Positions 8,918 through 17,274 of a DNA stretch of 64,000 nucleotides are shown one piece after another (within the stretch, counting starts at the first letter, position 1; every line of letters begins with the position of its first letter). The notes under the pieces are model-generated. The model ran no database searches, had not been told where the DNA came from, and saw only the letters and a program-made list of their open reading frames with translations. The stretch covers positions 6,213 to 70,212 of the forward strand of contig JAZUOG010000023.1 of NCBI GenBank assembly GCA_045604545.1, given 5' to 3'. The translations under genes and the position numbers were made by a program. This DNA is from RGIG1959 sp045604545. Its GTDB lineage: Bacteria; Bacillota; Clostridia; Oscillospirales; Acutalibacteraceae.

Positions 8918-9133
8918 TTACAAAGTGTCCTCGATTAACTCTTCAAGATGGATCAGTTCCGGCTGTTCTGCGTTACACAGATTGACGAATTCGTCGGCGA
9001 TGTGTCGCTCACAAAACACGTCGGGAATATGGAGGACTCGTTTTCCGTGACAAAACGCGAAGATGCCGTAGGATCGGTAAACGCCGATGTGACGGGCAAT
9101 GTGGAGTTCGGGTCTGGTGCGGAATACGATCAC
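8918..9133 (-). CDS. Small DUF6514-like protein
   Basis: A 71-residue acidic protein. The C-terminal half, IPDVFCERHIADEFVNLC followed by NAEQPELIHLEELIEDTL, resembles the DUF6514 family of small Clostridia proteins, whose function is unknown. The GTG start at 9133 is chosen because the minus strand reads AAAAAGGAGG nine nt upstream, an ideal ribosome binding site; the upstream in-frame TTG has none. It is encoded opposite to, and its 5' end faces away from, the LytTR gene, and a strong plus-strand promoter reads across it in antisense. Assignment to the family is from memory of the motif pattern. Confidence 0.65.
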   Translation of the reverse strand: MIVFRTRPELHIARHIGVYRSYGIFAFCHGKRVLHIPDVFCERHIADEFVNLCNAEQPELIHLEELIEDTL

Positions 9134-9260
9134 GGAAGGATACCTCCTTTTTGGAAAATCGGGACCGCACAAAGCATAACACAGGATCGATCGGAAAACG
9201 TCTGTATATTGAAAACGATGTAAAAAACAATGAAATCATCAGAAAGTGAGCGGGTGTGGC

Positions 9261-9983
9261 GTGCGTATTGCAATTTATGACACAGATGAAACGTCGCGTA
9301 AATGTCTGGCGTCTGCTTTAAAAAGCGTCCTTCGGGACTATGGCGTTGCGTTGTTTGCAGAGGTATTTGACGACACCGCATTGTTGATTGGTGAGATCGA
9401 CAACGGAAACGGTTATGATGCGGTGTTTCTGGAAGCGGACGTGTCCGGTATGAACGCGGCGTACCGTCTTCGTCAAGCACATTACGGCGGCGAAATCGTG
9501 TTTTGCTCTTCGGAAGCCGATTTTGCCGTTGAGGGGTATGAGGTAGGGGCGTGCGGATACCTGCTCAAGCCGTTTCATACCGACCGACTCACCCGATTGG
9601 CAAAGCGGTTATCCGCCGCACAGCAAGAGGAGTATCTGGTGATCCGCCATCAACGCGCCGTCGTTCGTGTGGCTTTCCACCACATTCTGTACATCGAGAG
9701 TTGCAACACCAAATGCCTGATCCACAGCACGGATGGCACGTGCTATACGGTGTATCGCCGACTGGACGATTTAGAGAAGGAGCTTGATGATCCGCGATTC
9801 ATTCGATCTCATCAAAGCTTTCTTGTAAATATGGATCGGGTCGTGAAAGCCGATGACCGCTTTGAAATGGTGAACGGCGCCAGTGTTGCGATCCGTCGAC
9901 GGGATCATCGTCGCATACGCGAATGCTATGAAGACTATATCCGCCGCTCCCGTACTCACAAGCATGCCGCGACAATAAAATGA
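9261..9983 (+). CDS. LytTR-family response regulator with Glu at the phosphoacceptor site
   Basis: A 240-residue protein with an N-terminal CheY-like receiver (acidic YDTDE near residues 6-10, YLLKPF with the conserved Lys) and a C-terminal LytTR DNA-binding domain (from about residue 130; FIRSHQSFLVNMDRV near the end). In the segment where LytTR regulators carry FLDIDMPG, this protein reads FLEADVSG, so the phosphoacceptor Asp (residue 58 here) is Glu. This may mimic constitutive phosphorylation or make it kinase-independent. No histidine kinase gene is adjacent. GTG at 9261 gives the canonical short N-terminus; a GTG at 9246 is possible. Neither start has a strong ribosome binding site. Confidence 0.85.
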   Translation: MRIAIYDTDETSRKCLASALKSVLRDYGVALFAEVFDDTALLIGEIDNGNGYDAVFLEADVSGMNAAYRLRQAHYGGEIVFCSSEADFAVEGYEVGACGYLLKPFHTDRLTRLAKRLSAAQQEEYLVIRHQRAVVRVAFHHILYIESCNTKCLIHSTDGTCYTVYRRLDDLEKELDDPRFIRSHQSFLVNMDRVVKADDRFEMVNGASVAIRRRDHRRIRECYEDYIRRSRTHKHAATIK

Positions 9984-10011
9984 AAAATATAAGAACAAAC
10001 GATTCAGCCCC

Positions 10012-10040
10012 TTGCAAAGTGCGACGGAATTTGCTATGAT
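10012..10040 (+). promoter_or_regulatory. Sigma-A promoter
   Basis: TTGCAA (10012-10017), 17-nt spacer, TATGAT (10035-10040); upstream of the anchored protein gene at 10086 and probably ilvD. Confidence 0.7.
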
Positions 10041-10085
10041 AGTAAAAACATATTTTGTGAATGCAGCAGGAAAGAAGGAACGCAT

Positions 10086-10805
10086 ATGGCGCGCAATATG
10101 GCGCTTGCGGGGGTCGATCGTTCGGAACTCACGCCGCCTCCTCCCGTTGAGAAGCCCAAAGGCTTCTTCAATAAACTGAGCAACTTCTGGTATCACTACA
10201 AGTTTGTTGTGTTGGTGGTGGCTTTTTTTGCGGGACTTGCCGTTTGGTTCGTGGTGGATTTTGCCACGGAAAATCCGCCTGATTACACGATCATGGTGGT
10301 TACCGAAGAACCCCTCGGCGAGATCTGGACGGACGAGATGCGACGCTACCTCGCCGATTGTGCCGAAGACATCGACGGCGACGGTCATGTGGAGGTGGCG
10401 ATCGAAAACCTTTCGCCGTATTTCTACACCGAATACGCGCCGACTCTCGGTCGCGCCGATGCCGATCGCCTGCAAACGGTGCTGGCGTCCGGTGAGGTGA
10501 TGCTGTTTGCGTTTGATCCCTACTGCTACGATCGTTTCACAGAGACGGTTTCTGCGGCGGCGTCGGAGGGCTTTGTGTTCTTTGACGCTCTTGACACCGA
10601 TGTTGAACAGTACGATGAACAACGGTGTGCGTGGAACTGGCTTGATGATGATCGTCGGGCGAATTATGACCTTTCCAATCTGTCACAGAATATGTTCTTC
10701 GGTGTGCGTAAGCCGCAAGGCACAGCAGGCGGAAGCGATTCCGTCAAGATCGCCGAAGATGCCAAAGGTCTGATCGACCGACTGATCGAATCCGCGGTCT
10801 ATTGA
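10086..10805 (+). CDS. Hypothetical membrane-anchored protein
   Basis: A 239-residue protein that I cannot assign. It has a proline-rich cytoplasmic start (about 40 residues, TPPPPVEKPKGF), one transmembrane segment near residues 41-60 (FVVLVVAFFAGLAVWFVVDF) and an acidic extracytoplasmic domain rich in Asp and Tyr. The FWYHYKFVVLVV motif before the membrane segment recurs in uncharacterised Clostridia proteins. GGAAAGAAGGAA lies upstream of the ATG. ilvD begins 36 nt after the stop, so the two may be cotranscribed, but no functional link is evident. Confidence 0.75.
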   Translation: MARNMALAGVDRSELTPPPPVEKPKGFFNKLSNFWYHYKFVVLVVAFFAGLAVWFVVDFATENPPDYTIMVVTEEPLGEIWTDEMRRYLADCAEDIDGDGHVEVAIENLSPYFYTEYAPTLGRADADRLQTVLASGEVMLFAFDPYCYDRFTETVSAAASEGFVFFDALDTDVEQYDEQRCAWNWLDDDRRANYDLSNLSQNMFFGVRKPQGTAGGSDSVKIAEDAKGLIDRLIESAVY

Positions 10806-10841
10806 CCTGCGGTACATATAGGAAAGAAGGAATGAGTTGTT

Positions 10842-12506
10842 ATGCGTAGTGATCTGCTCAAAGAGGGACCGTCCCGCGCCCCTCATCGTTCCCTGCTGAA
10901 AGCACTGGGAATTACCGACAATGAAATGAAACGCCCGTTTGTGGCGGTCGTCACCTCTAAGAGTGACTATATCCCCGGTCACGTCCATCTTGACACCATC
11001 ACCAAGGCCGTCGAAGCCGGTATCCGCAATGCGGGCGGTGTCCCGTTCACCTTCAGCACCATCGGCGTGTGCGACGGTTTGGCGATGAACCACAAGGGCA
11101 TGAAGTATTCGCTGTGCTCCCGTGAACTGATCGCCGACTCCATCGAAGTGATGCTTACCGCTCATCCGATGGACGCGGTCGTGTTTATTCCCAACTGCGA
11201 CAAGATCGTTCCCGGCATGCTGATGGCGGCGTGCCGCATGAATCTGCCGTCCATCTTTGTGTCCGGCGGTCCCATGATGCCCGGTCACAACGGCAAGGGT
11301 ACGCGCATGGGTCTTTCGGAAATGTTTGAAGCCGTCGGTAGCTACGCCGCCGGTAAGATCACCGCAGAAGACCTGCACTGCCAGGAAGAAAATGCTTGCC
11401 CCGGTTGCGGCTCCTGCTCGGGTATGTACACGGCAAACTCCATGAACTGCCTGACCGAAGCCATCGGCATGGCGCTTCCCGGCAATGGCACCATTCCTGC
11501 TGTTGCGGCGGCGCGCGTGCGTCTTGCCAAGGATGCAGGCGAGCGTGTGATGGAGCTTCTGAAAGAGAATATTCGTCCGCTGGACATTCTGACGCCCAAA
11601 GCGTTTGAAAACGCCCTTCGTGCGGACATGGCGATCGGTTGCTCCTCCAACACCGTTCTTCACATTCTGGCGATTTCTCACGCCGCCGGTTGCCCCGTTG
11701 ATCTCAAGAAGATCGATGCCATCGGTCAGAAAACGCCCCAGATCTGCAAACTCAATCCTGCAGGCACCACGTTTATCACCGATCTCAACGATGCAGGCGG
11801 CATTCAGACGATGCTCAAAGAGCTCGATACCGCCGGACTTGTTCATCGTGACATTGTCACCGTCAACGGCACTGTCGGCGAGCGCATTGATGCCGCCCGT
11901 CCTGCAGACGGCGTGATCGTGCGCAAGCTTGATGATCCGTTCAGTGCCGACGGCGGCATTGCGATTCTGTTCGGCAATCTCGCCGCCGACGGCGCGGTTG
12001 TCAAAAAGGGTGCGGTTGCCCCCTCGATGATGGTTCACAGCGGCCCTGCCCGTGTGTTTGAAAGCGAAGAGGACGCTACCGCCGCGATCATGGACGGCAA
12101 GATCGTGGAGGGTGATGTGGTCGTCATTCGCTACGAAGGTCCTAAGGGCGGCCCGGGCATGCGCGAAATGCTCACACCGACCGCCGCCATCGTCGGCAGA
12201 GGTCTGGGCGAATCCGTTGCGCTGATCACCGACGGTCGTTTCTCGGGTGCTACCCGCGGCGCGTCGATCGGTCATGTGTCACCGGAAGCCGCTGAGGGCG
12301 GCGTGATCGCTCTTGTTGAAGAAGGCGACATCATCGCCGTGGACATTCCGTCCCGCTCGCTGACCTTGATGGTGGACGAGGAGACGCTTGCCCGCCGTAA
12401 AGCCGCATGGAAGCCGCCTGTGCGCGAACTGACCGGCTATGCCAAGCGCTACGCGCAACACGTCACCAGCGGTGCTACCGGCGCCGTCTTTGACGATATG
12501 CTCTAA
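10842..12506 (+). CDS. ilvD: Dihydroxy-acid dehydratase
   Basis: This enzyme converts 2,3-dihydroxy-isovalerate or -methylvalerate to the 2-keto acid in branched-chain amino acid synthesis. The 554-residue length is normal. Iron-sulfur ligands are visible in FIPNCDKIVPGML and CPGCGSCSGMYTANSMN, and the C-terminal half has the DGRFSGATRGASIGHVSPEA signature near the end. GGAAAGAAGGAA precedes the ATG. It stands apart from other ilv genes here and is closed by a terminator, so it is a single gene or a two-gene unit with the preceding anchored protein. Confidence 0.95.
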   Translation: MRSDLLKEGPSRAPHRSLLKALGITDNEMKRPFVAVVTSKSDYIPGHVHLDTITKAVEAGIRNAGGVPFTFSTIGVCDGLAMNHKGMKYSLCSRELIADSIEVMLTAHPMDAVVFIPNCDKIVPGMLMAACRMNLPSIFVSGGPMMPGHNGKGTRMGLSEMFEAVGSYAAGKITAEDLHCQEENACPGCGSCSGMYTANSMNCLTEAIGMALPGNGTIPAVAAARVRLAKDAGERVMELLKENIRPLDILTPKAFENALRADMAIGCSSNTVLHILAISHAAGCPVDLKKIDAIGQKTPQICKLNPAGTTFITDLNDAGGIQTMLKELDTAGLVHRDIVTVNGTVGERIDAARPADGVIVRKLDDPFSADGGIAILFGNLAADGAVVKKGAVAPSMMVHSGPARVFESEEDATAAIMDGKIVEGDVVVIRYEGPKGGPGMREMLTPTAAIVGRGLGESVALITDGRFSGATRGASIGHVSPEAAEGGVIALVEEGDIIAVDIPSRSLTLMVDEETLARRKAAWKPPVRELTGYAKRYAQHVTSGATGAVFDDML

Positions 12507-12514
12507 AACACCCC

Positions 12515-12552
12515 AAACACGCGTATCCCATCAGAGGATACGCGTGTTTTTT
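12515..12552 (+). terminator. Intrinsic terminator after ilvD
   Basis: ACACGCGTATCC / GGATACGCGTGT with a 7-nt loop and six Ts. Confidence 0.9.
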
Positions 12553-12553
12553 C

Positions 12554-12582
12554 TTGCGTCAAAGTCGCTTGTGTGTTACAAT
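12554..12582 (+). promoter_or_regulatory. Sigma-A promoter of the glycosidase gene
   Basis: TTGCGT (12554-12559), 17-nt spacer, TACAAT (12577-12582), directly downstream of the preceding terminator. Confidence 0.65.
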
Positions 12583-12605
12583 AGATGCCAAAGAGGTGAT
12601 GGAAG

Positions 12606-14321
12606 TTGATTGACACCCATGTGAATAGGAATCGGCTGGAAACACCGTTTGAGAAGGATGTGGGGGAGATCCCGTTTTTCCGTTATCCTCGCCCTCAGCT
12701 GGTGCGTGACAGCTATTATTGTCTGAACGGCACGTGGCGGTTGTCCTGTCGCTCCAAGCGAGGCGTTACGCCGCTTGGCGACATTTTGGTGCCGTTTCCG
12801 CCGGAATCCCCGCTTTCGGGAGTTGAAAAAACACTTGAAAAAGGGGAAGAGTGGATTTACGAACGCCGTTTTACTCTCCCCGAAGGATTTGTCAACTCCC
12901 GCGTGTTGCTTCATTTCGGCGCGGTGGATCAGATTGCCCGCGTGTATGTGAATGATCACTGCGTGGCGGTTCATGAAGGAGGCTATCTGCCGTTTTTCTG
13001 CGATATTACCGATGTTCTCAAAGAGGACAACTGTCTGCGCGTGGAAGTGAGAGACGATCTCGATGTCGATCTGCCTTACGGCAAGCAGCGTCGAAAGCGC
13101 GGCGGTATGTGGTATACCCCTGTCAGCGGGATCTGGCAGACGGTGTGGTGTGAAAGCGTCCCTGAGCACGCGATCACGTCGCTTCGTATTGACACAACCC
13201 TTGACAGCGTGACGATCGGGGTTTGCGGCGGTGTACCGCAAAAGAGACTGGTGATCGACGGCGAAAAAACGGTTGATTTTGTCGGAGACAGCGTCACGGT
13301 TGCCATTGACAACGCCAAGCTATGGACACCCGAAACGCCGCATTTGTATGACTTCACACTTCAAAGCGGCGAAGATACCGTGCGGTCGTATTTTGCACTG
13401 CGCACCGTATCGGTGGGGACGGTGGATGGAACACCGCGTCTGTTGCTTAACGGCAAGCCGTATTTCTTTCACGGCCTTCTCGATCAGGGCTATTTCAGCG
13501 ACGGCATCTACCTTCCTGCAAGTGAGGAAGGCTTTGAATACGATATAAAGCGCATGAAAGCTCTCGGTTTCAATATGCTCCGCAAGCACATCAAAATCGA
13601 ACCCGAAGCGTTTTATTATGCGTGTGACCGCGAGGGCATGGTCGTGTTTCAGGACTGCGTCAACAACGGCAAATACCACTTTCTGATTGACACGGCACTT
13701 CCCACGGTCGGGTGGCGTCGCGGCATCTCTCATCGTGCCTGTGACCGTCGTCGCCGCTTCTTCGAAGAAACCGCCCGCAACATGGTGAACCATTTGTATA
13801 ACCACCCCTGTGTTGGTTATTACACGGTTTTCAACGAAGGGTGGGGACAGTACGACGCCGATCGTCTGTATCGTGAACTGAAAGCTCTGGATCCGTCCCG
13901 CGTGTGGGACGCCACATCGGGCTGGTTTACCGAAAAGGACAGCGACGTGCAAAGCGAGCATATCTATTTCAAGCCTGTCCGCCTGAAACCGTCCCCGCGT
14001 CCGATGGTACTGTCGGAGTTCGGCGGCTATTCCTGTAAGTTGCCGGATCACGCTTACAATCCCCAAAAGACTTACGGCTATCGCTTCTTTGAAAACATCG
14101 CCGATTTTGAAAATGCCCTTGAAGCGTTATATATCGATGAAATCGGTGAGGCGATCGACAAAGGCCTGTGTGCGGCGGTGCTCACGCAGGTGAGTGATGT
14201 CGAGGACGAAACCAACGGACTTCTCACGTATGACCGTCAGGTCTGCAAAGTCGATGAGGTCCGTATGAGACGGATCGCCGACAAATTGCAGGAGTTCTTT
14301 CGACATGTGTGTGAGAAATGA
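12606..14321 (+). CDS. Glycoside hydrolase family 2 protein, cytoplasmic
   Basis: A 571-residue retaining glycosidase with the GH2 layout: jelly-roll sugar-binding domain (about 30-190, WIYERRFTLPEGF, RVYVNDHCVAVHEGGYLPF), immunoglobulin-like domain, and TIM barrel from about 280. The general acid/base lies in YTVFNEGWGQ and the likely nucleophile in PMVLSEFGGYSC. GFNMLRKHIKIEPEAFYYACD is also typical. There is no signal peptide, so it acts on imported oligosaccharides. The family covers beta-galactosidase, glucuronidase and mannosidase; the substrate cannot be fixed from motifs. The TTG start at 12606 is supported by GAGGTGATGG upstream. Confidence 0.87.
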   Translation: MIDTHVNRNRLETPFEKDVGEIPFFRYPRPQLVRDSYYCLNGTWRLSCRSKRGVTPLGDILVPFPPESPLSGVEKTLEKGEEWIYERRFTLPEGFVNSRVLLHFGAVDQIARVYVNDHCVAVHEGGYLPFFCDITDVLKEDNCLRVEVRDDLDVDLPYGKQRRKRGGMWYTPVSGIWQTVWCESVPEHAITSLRIDTTLDSVTIGVCGGVPQKRLVIDGEKTVDFVGDSVTVAIDNAKLWTPETPHLYDFTLQSGEDTVRSYFALRTVSVGTVDGTPRLLLNGKPYFFHGLLDQGYFSDGIYLPASEEGFEYDIKRMKALGFNMLRKHIKIEPEAFYYACDREGMVVFQDCVNNGKYHFLIDTALPTVGWRRGISHRACDRRRRFFEETARNMVNHLYNHPCVGYYTVFNEGWGQYDADRLYRELKALDPSRVWDATSGWFTEKDSDVQSEHIYFKPVRLKPSPRPMVLSEFGGYSCKLPDHAYNPQKTYGYRFFENIADFENALEALYIDEIGEAIDKGLCAAVLTQVSDVEDETNGLLTYDRQVCKVDEVRMRRIADKLQEFFRHVCEK

Positions 14322-14350
14322 TTGCCGTTTTTGTCGAATTGTGGTATACT
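14322..14350 (+). promoter_or_regulatory. Sigma-A promoter of the DUF5058 operon
   Basis: TTGCCG (14322-14327), 17-nt spacer, TATACT (14345-14350), starting at the base after the glycosidase stop. Confidence 0.75.
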
Positions 14351-14381
14351 GATGGCATTACATAAAAAGGAGAGACATCTG

Positions 14382-15110
14382 ATGACATTTCATGTAAATC
14401 ATCCGATTTTGTTTGTGATGGTCGGACTGCTCATTGCGGTCGTCCTTGCACAGTCGGTCTATTTTCTTGTTCGTGCCGTCCGTCGAGCCAAGGCGATCGG
14501 CATGGATATGACCGTGATCAAAAAAACCATGAGCTCGTCGGCGATCTTCACGATCGCTCCCGCTATTTCCATTTTGGTGGGTGTGGTGACGCTCTCAAAG
14601 AGTCTCGGCCTCGCGCTTCCGTGGCTTCGTTTGTCGGTTATCGGCTCGCTGTCCTATGAGACCATCGCCGCCAGCAACACGCTCGAAGCGGCGGACATGA
14701 GTTTTTCCGAAACCATCACCGATCCGTCCGTCTATGTCAGTGTGCTGTGGGTCATGACCCTGAGCATCATCATCGGTCTGATCTTTGCGCCGATCCTCGC
14801 CAAAAAAATTCAAGGCGGCATGAAGAGCCTTGAAAAACGCGATCAGAAATGGGGCGAGATCTTTTCCAACTCCATGTTCCTCGGCATGATCTCCGCGTTT
14901 CTCGGCTATGTCTTTTGCGATGTGTCGCTCGCGTTTTCGGGTGACTTTACAGGCCTCATTCCCGTTTGTGTGATGCTTGTTTCGGCTGTCGTGATGGTTA
15001 TCTGCGGATTGATGGTATCCAAAGCCCGTTGGATGAACGATTACGCGTTGCCGATCAGCTTGGTTCTCGGCATGGCGTCTGCCATTCCGCTGACCGCGTG
15101 GCTGTCTTGA
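14382..15110 (+). CDS. DUF5058-type integral membrane protein
   Basis: A 242-residue protein with about six hydrophobic segments (FVMVGLLIAVVLAQSVYFLV at the start; WMTLSIIIGLIF-like and SAFLGYVF-like segments later). It resembles the DUF5058 family found in Clostridia, often paired with a second small membrane protein as here. AAAAGGAGAG precedes ATG at 14382; the longer frame begins inside the promoter and is rejected. With the next gene it probably forms a two-component transporter or channel whose substrate may be related to the M20 peptidase in the same operon. That functional link is inference. Confidence 0.75.
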   Translation: MTFHVNHPILFVMVGLLIAVVLAQSVYFLVRAVRRAKAIGMDMTVIKKTMSSSAIFTIAPAISILVGVVTLSKSLGLALPWLRLSVIGSLSYETIAASNTLEAADMSFSETITDPSVYVSVLWVMTLSIIIGLIFAPILAKKIQGGMKSLEKRDQKWGEIFSNSMFLGMISAFLGYVFCDVSLAFSGDFTGLIPVCVMLVSAVVMVICGLMVSKARWMNDYALPISLVLGMASAIPLTAWLS

Positions 15111-15127
15111 TGAAGGAGGGAAAACCA

Positions 15128-15793
15128 ATGAAAAAGCAAACATCGTATTTGGAATCCGTTCATCGTGACGGCCGTATCTGGGGCGGTGTCCTCGCATTTC
15201 TGATCTTGCTCTTCCCGCTTGTTGTATCGGTGGTGTTCGGCGCCATGCCCAACTGGGAAGCGCTTCGCAAAGGTTTACTTGCGACGGCTCCGATGTATTG
15301 GGCGGTCGGTCTTGTGGAGGTGTTCACCTATGTGCCGATGCTCGGTGCGGGCGGTGCCTATCTGTCGTTTGTGACGGGTAATATTTCCAATCTCAAATTG
15401 CCGTGTGCGCTGGACGCGATGGAGCGGGCGGGTGTCAAGGCGAACTCCGAAGAGGGTGAGATCATTTCCACCATCGCCATTGCCGTTTCCAGCATTGTGA
15501 CAACCATTATTGTCATTATCGGCGTGATTCTGATCGTACCGCTGACACCGATCCTTGAAGCGGAGGTTCTCACTCCTGCGTTCGATCAAATGCTTCCTGC
15601 GTTGTTCGGCGGACTGGGCGTGGTGTTCGTATCCAAAAACTGGAAACTGGCGATTGCACCGATCATTCTCATGCTTGTGCTGTTTATCAGTGTTGATGCA
15701 CTCAACGAAAGCACCGTCGGTATCATGGTGCCTGTCGGCGTCCTGTTCACGGTCGCTGTCGGCAGAATTATGTATAAAAAAGGAATGTTGTGA
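15128..15793 (+). CDS. Integral membrane protein, partner of the DUF5058 protein
   Basis: A 221-residue protein with five or six hydrophobic segments and a glycine-rich loop, FTYVPMLGAGGAYLSFVTGN, near residues 65-85 that could line a substrate path. A second conserved-looking stretch is VTGNISNLKLPCALDAMERAGV. GAAGGAGGG lies before the ATG at 15128, 17 nt after the DUF5058 stop, and its own stop overlaps the next start by one nt. I do not recognise a characterised homologue. Operon position suggests an obligate complex with the upstream protein. Confidence 0.75.
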   Translation: MKKQTSYLESVHRDGRIWGGVLAFLILLFPLVVSVVFGAMPNWEALRKGLLATAPMYWAVGLVEVFTYVPMLGAGGAYLSFVTGNISNLKLPCALDAMERAGVKANSEEGEIISTIAIAVSSIVTTIIVIIGVILIVPLTPILEAEVLTPAFDQMLPALFGGLGVVFVSKNWKLAIAPIILMLVLFISVDALNESTVGIMVPVGVLFTVAVGRIMYKKGML

Positions 15794-17232
15794 TGATGTG
15801 GTATGTTATTCTCACACTGCTGGGAGTGCTGATTGCCTTTGTGGTAACACTGCTTATCCGAGGAGCCCTCTTTACGCCAAAGTCCGCTTTACCGCTGGAC
15901 GAATCGGAAGTGAGCTTTGATAACACCAAGGCGGTCGAAGCGCTCAGAGAACTGGTGCGTTGCAAAACCGTGTCCTATGCGGATCATTCTCTGGAAGACG
16001 ATGCCGAGTTTGAAAAGCTCATCGCGATGCTTCCGACGCTGTATCCGCACGTATTTCGCGTGTGTTCTTTCGAACGCCTTCCCGATCGTGGCTTGCTGTT
16101 CAAATGGGAGGGTGCCGCTCACGATGCGCCGACCGTGTTGATGGCGCACTACGATGTGGTTCCCGTTGATGAGAGCGGCTGGCAAAAGCCTGCGTTTGAT
16201 GCGGTGCTGGAGGACGGTGTCGTGTGGGGACGCGGCACACTGGATACCAAGGTAACCTTTAACGGCGTGTTGTTTTCTGCGAATACCCTGATCGAACAAG
16301 GTGTCGTCCCGAAGCAGGATGTTTATTTCGCGTTCTCGGGCGGCGAAGAGATCAACGGTAACGGCGCTGTCCGTATCGTGGATTATTTTGAGCAACACGG
16401 CATTGATCCGGCACTGGTGCTTGATGAAGGCGGCGCGGTTGTCGAGAATGTGTTTCCGGGTGTCAAAACACCGTGCGGTATGATCGGTATTGCCGAAAAG
16501 GGCATGATGAATGTGGCGCTTCGCGTGAAATCAAACGGCGGTCATGCGTCAGCCCCCAAACCGCATACCCCCGTCGGTGTGCTGTCCAAGGCATGTTGCC
16601 GCATGGAGGATCATCCCTTCAAGGCGCATATTACCGCGCCTGTCGCGGCGTTGTTTGATACGCTCGGTCGTCATTCTTCGTTTGTCTATCGTGTCATTTT
16701 TGCCAATCTTTGGTGCTTCAAACCGGTTCTCGACATACTTGCAAAATCATCGGGCGGCGAGATGAACGCCTTGATGCGTACCACCGTGGCATTTACCCAG
16801 ATGAACGGTTCGTCCGCGCCGAATGTCATTCCTCCCGAAGCATCGATGGTCGCCAATATCCGCCTCAATCCCGCCGATACGGTGGAAAGTGCGGTTGCGT
16901 ATATGCGCAAGGTCATCGATGATGACGACGTGGAGATCGAGGTGCTGTACGGCATGGATCCCAGCCGCGTATCGGTGGTGGGAGACTCGTTTGATCGCGT
17001 TGCCGCGGCGGTGATGTCCACGTGGAAGGGGTGCATCGTGTCACCGTACCTGATGGTGCAATGCTCCGATTCCCGTCATTACGGTCGTATTTCCGACAAG
17101 GTGTACCGCTTCTCCGCGATGGATCTCACATCCGAGGAACGGGCCATGATCCACGGTCACAACGAACGTATCCGCGTGGAGGCTGTCGCCAAGACCATTG
17201 AATTTTATATCCGTCTCATGAAGGAATGTTAA
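15793..17232 (+). CDS. M20-family metallopeptidase, membrane-anchored, PM20D1/carboxypeptidase-like
   Basis: A 479-residue zinc peptidase with an N-terminal transmembrane segment (WYVILTLLGVLIAFVVTLLI). Metal-site motifs are LMAHYDVVPVDESGW (His, Asp), GRGTLDTK (bridging Asp), FSGGEEINGNGA (catalytic Glu pair) and CSDSRHYG (His). The long-chain form with LDEGGAV and the dimerisation domain matches the PM20D1/CPS1 type, which hydrolyses N-acyl amino acids or dipeptides. It is the third gene of the operon with the DUF5058 pair; the TGATG stop-start overlap indicates coupling. Two adjacent ATGs (15793, 15796) are equivalent starts. Confidence 0.88.
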   Translation: MMWYVILTLLGVLIAFVVTLLIRGALFTPKSALPLDESEVSFDNTKAVEALRELVRCKTVSYADHSLEDDAEFEKLIAMLPTLYPHVFRVCSFERLPDRGLLFKWEGAAHDAPTVLMAHYDVVPVDESGWQKPAFDAVLEDGVVWGRGTLDTKVTFNGVLFSANTLIEQGVVPKQDVYFAFSGGEEINGNGAVRIVDYFEQHGIDPALVLDEGGAVVENVFPGVKTPCGMIGIAEKGMMNVALRVKSNGGHASAPKPHTPVGVLSKACCRMEDHPFKAHITAPVAALFDTLGRHSSFVYRVIFANLWCFKPVLDILAKSSGGEMNALMRTTVAFTQMNGSSAPNVIPPEASMVANIRLNPADTVESAVAYMRKVIDDDDVEIEVLYGMDPSRVSVVGDSFDRVAAAVMSTWKGCIVSPYLMVQCSDSRHYGRISDKVYRFSAMDLTSEERAMIHGHNERIRVEAVAKTIEFYIRLMKEC

Positions 17233-17270
17233 AAAAGAGCCTTGTGTCCCACGCGGCACAAGGCTCTTTT
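17233..17270. terminator. Bidirectional terminator
   Basis: AAAAGAGCCTTGTG / CACAAGGCTCTTTT with a 10-nt loop, between convergent genes. Confidence 0.9.
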
Positions 17271-17274
17271 CATA

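Noticed and set aside
8948..9223. Plus-strand 91-codon frame after the 8863 promoter
   Set aside because: No ribosome binding site, no family resemblance; it is antisense to the better supported small minus-strand gene.
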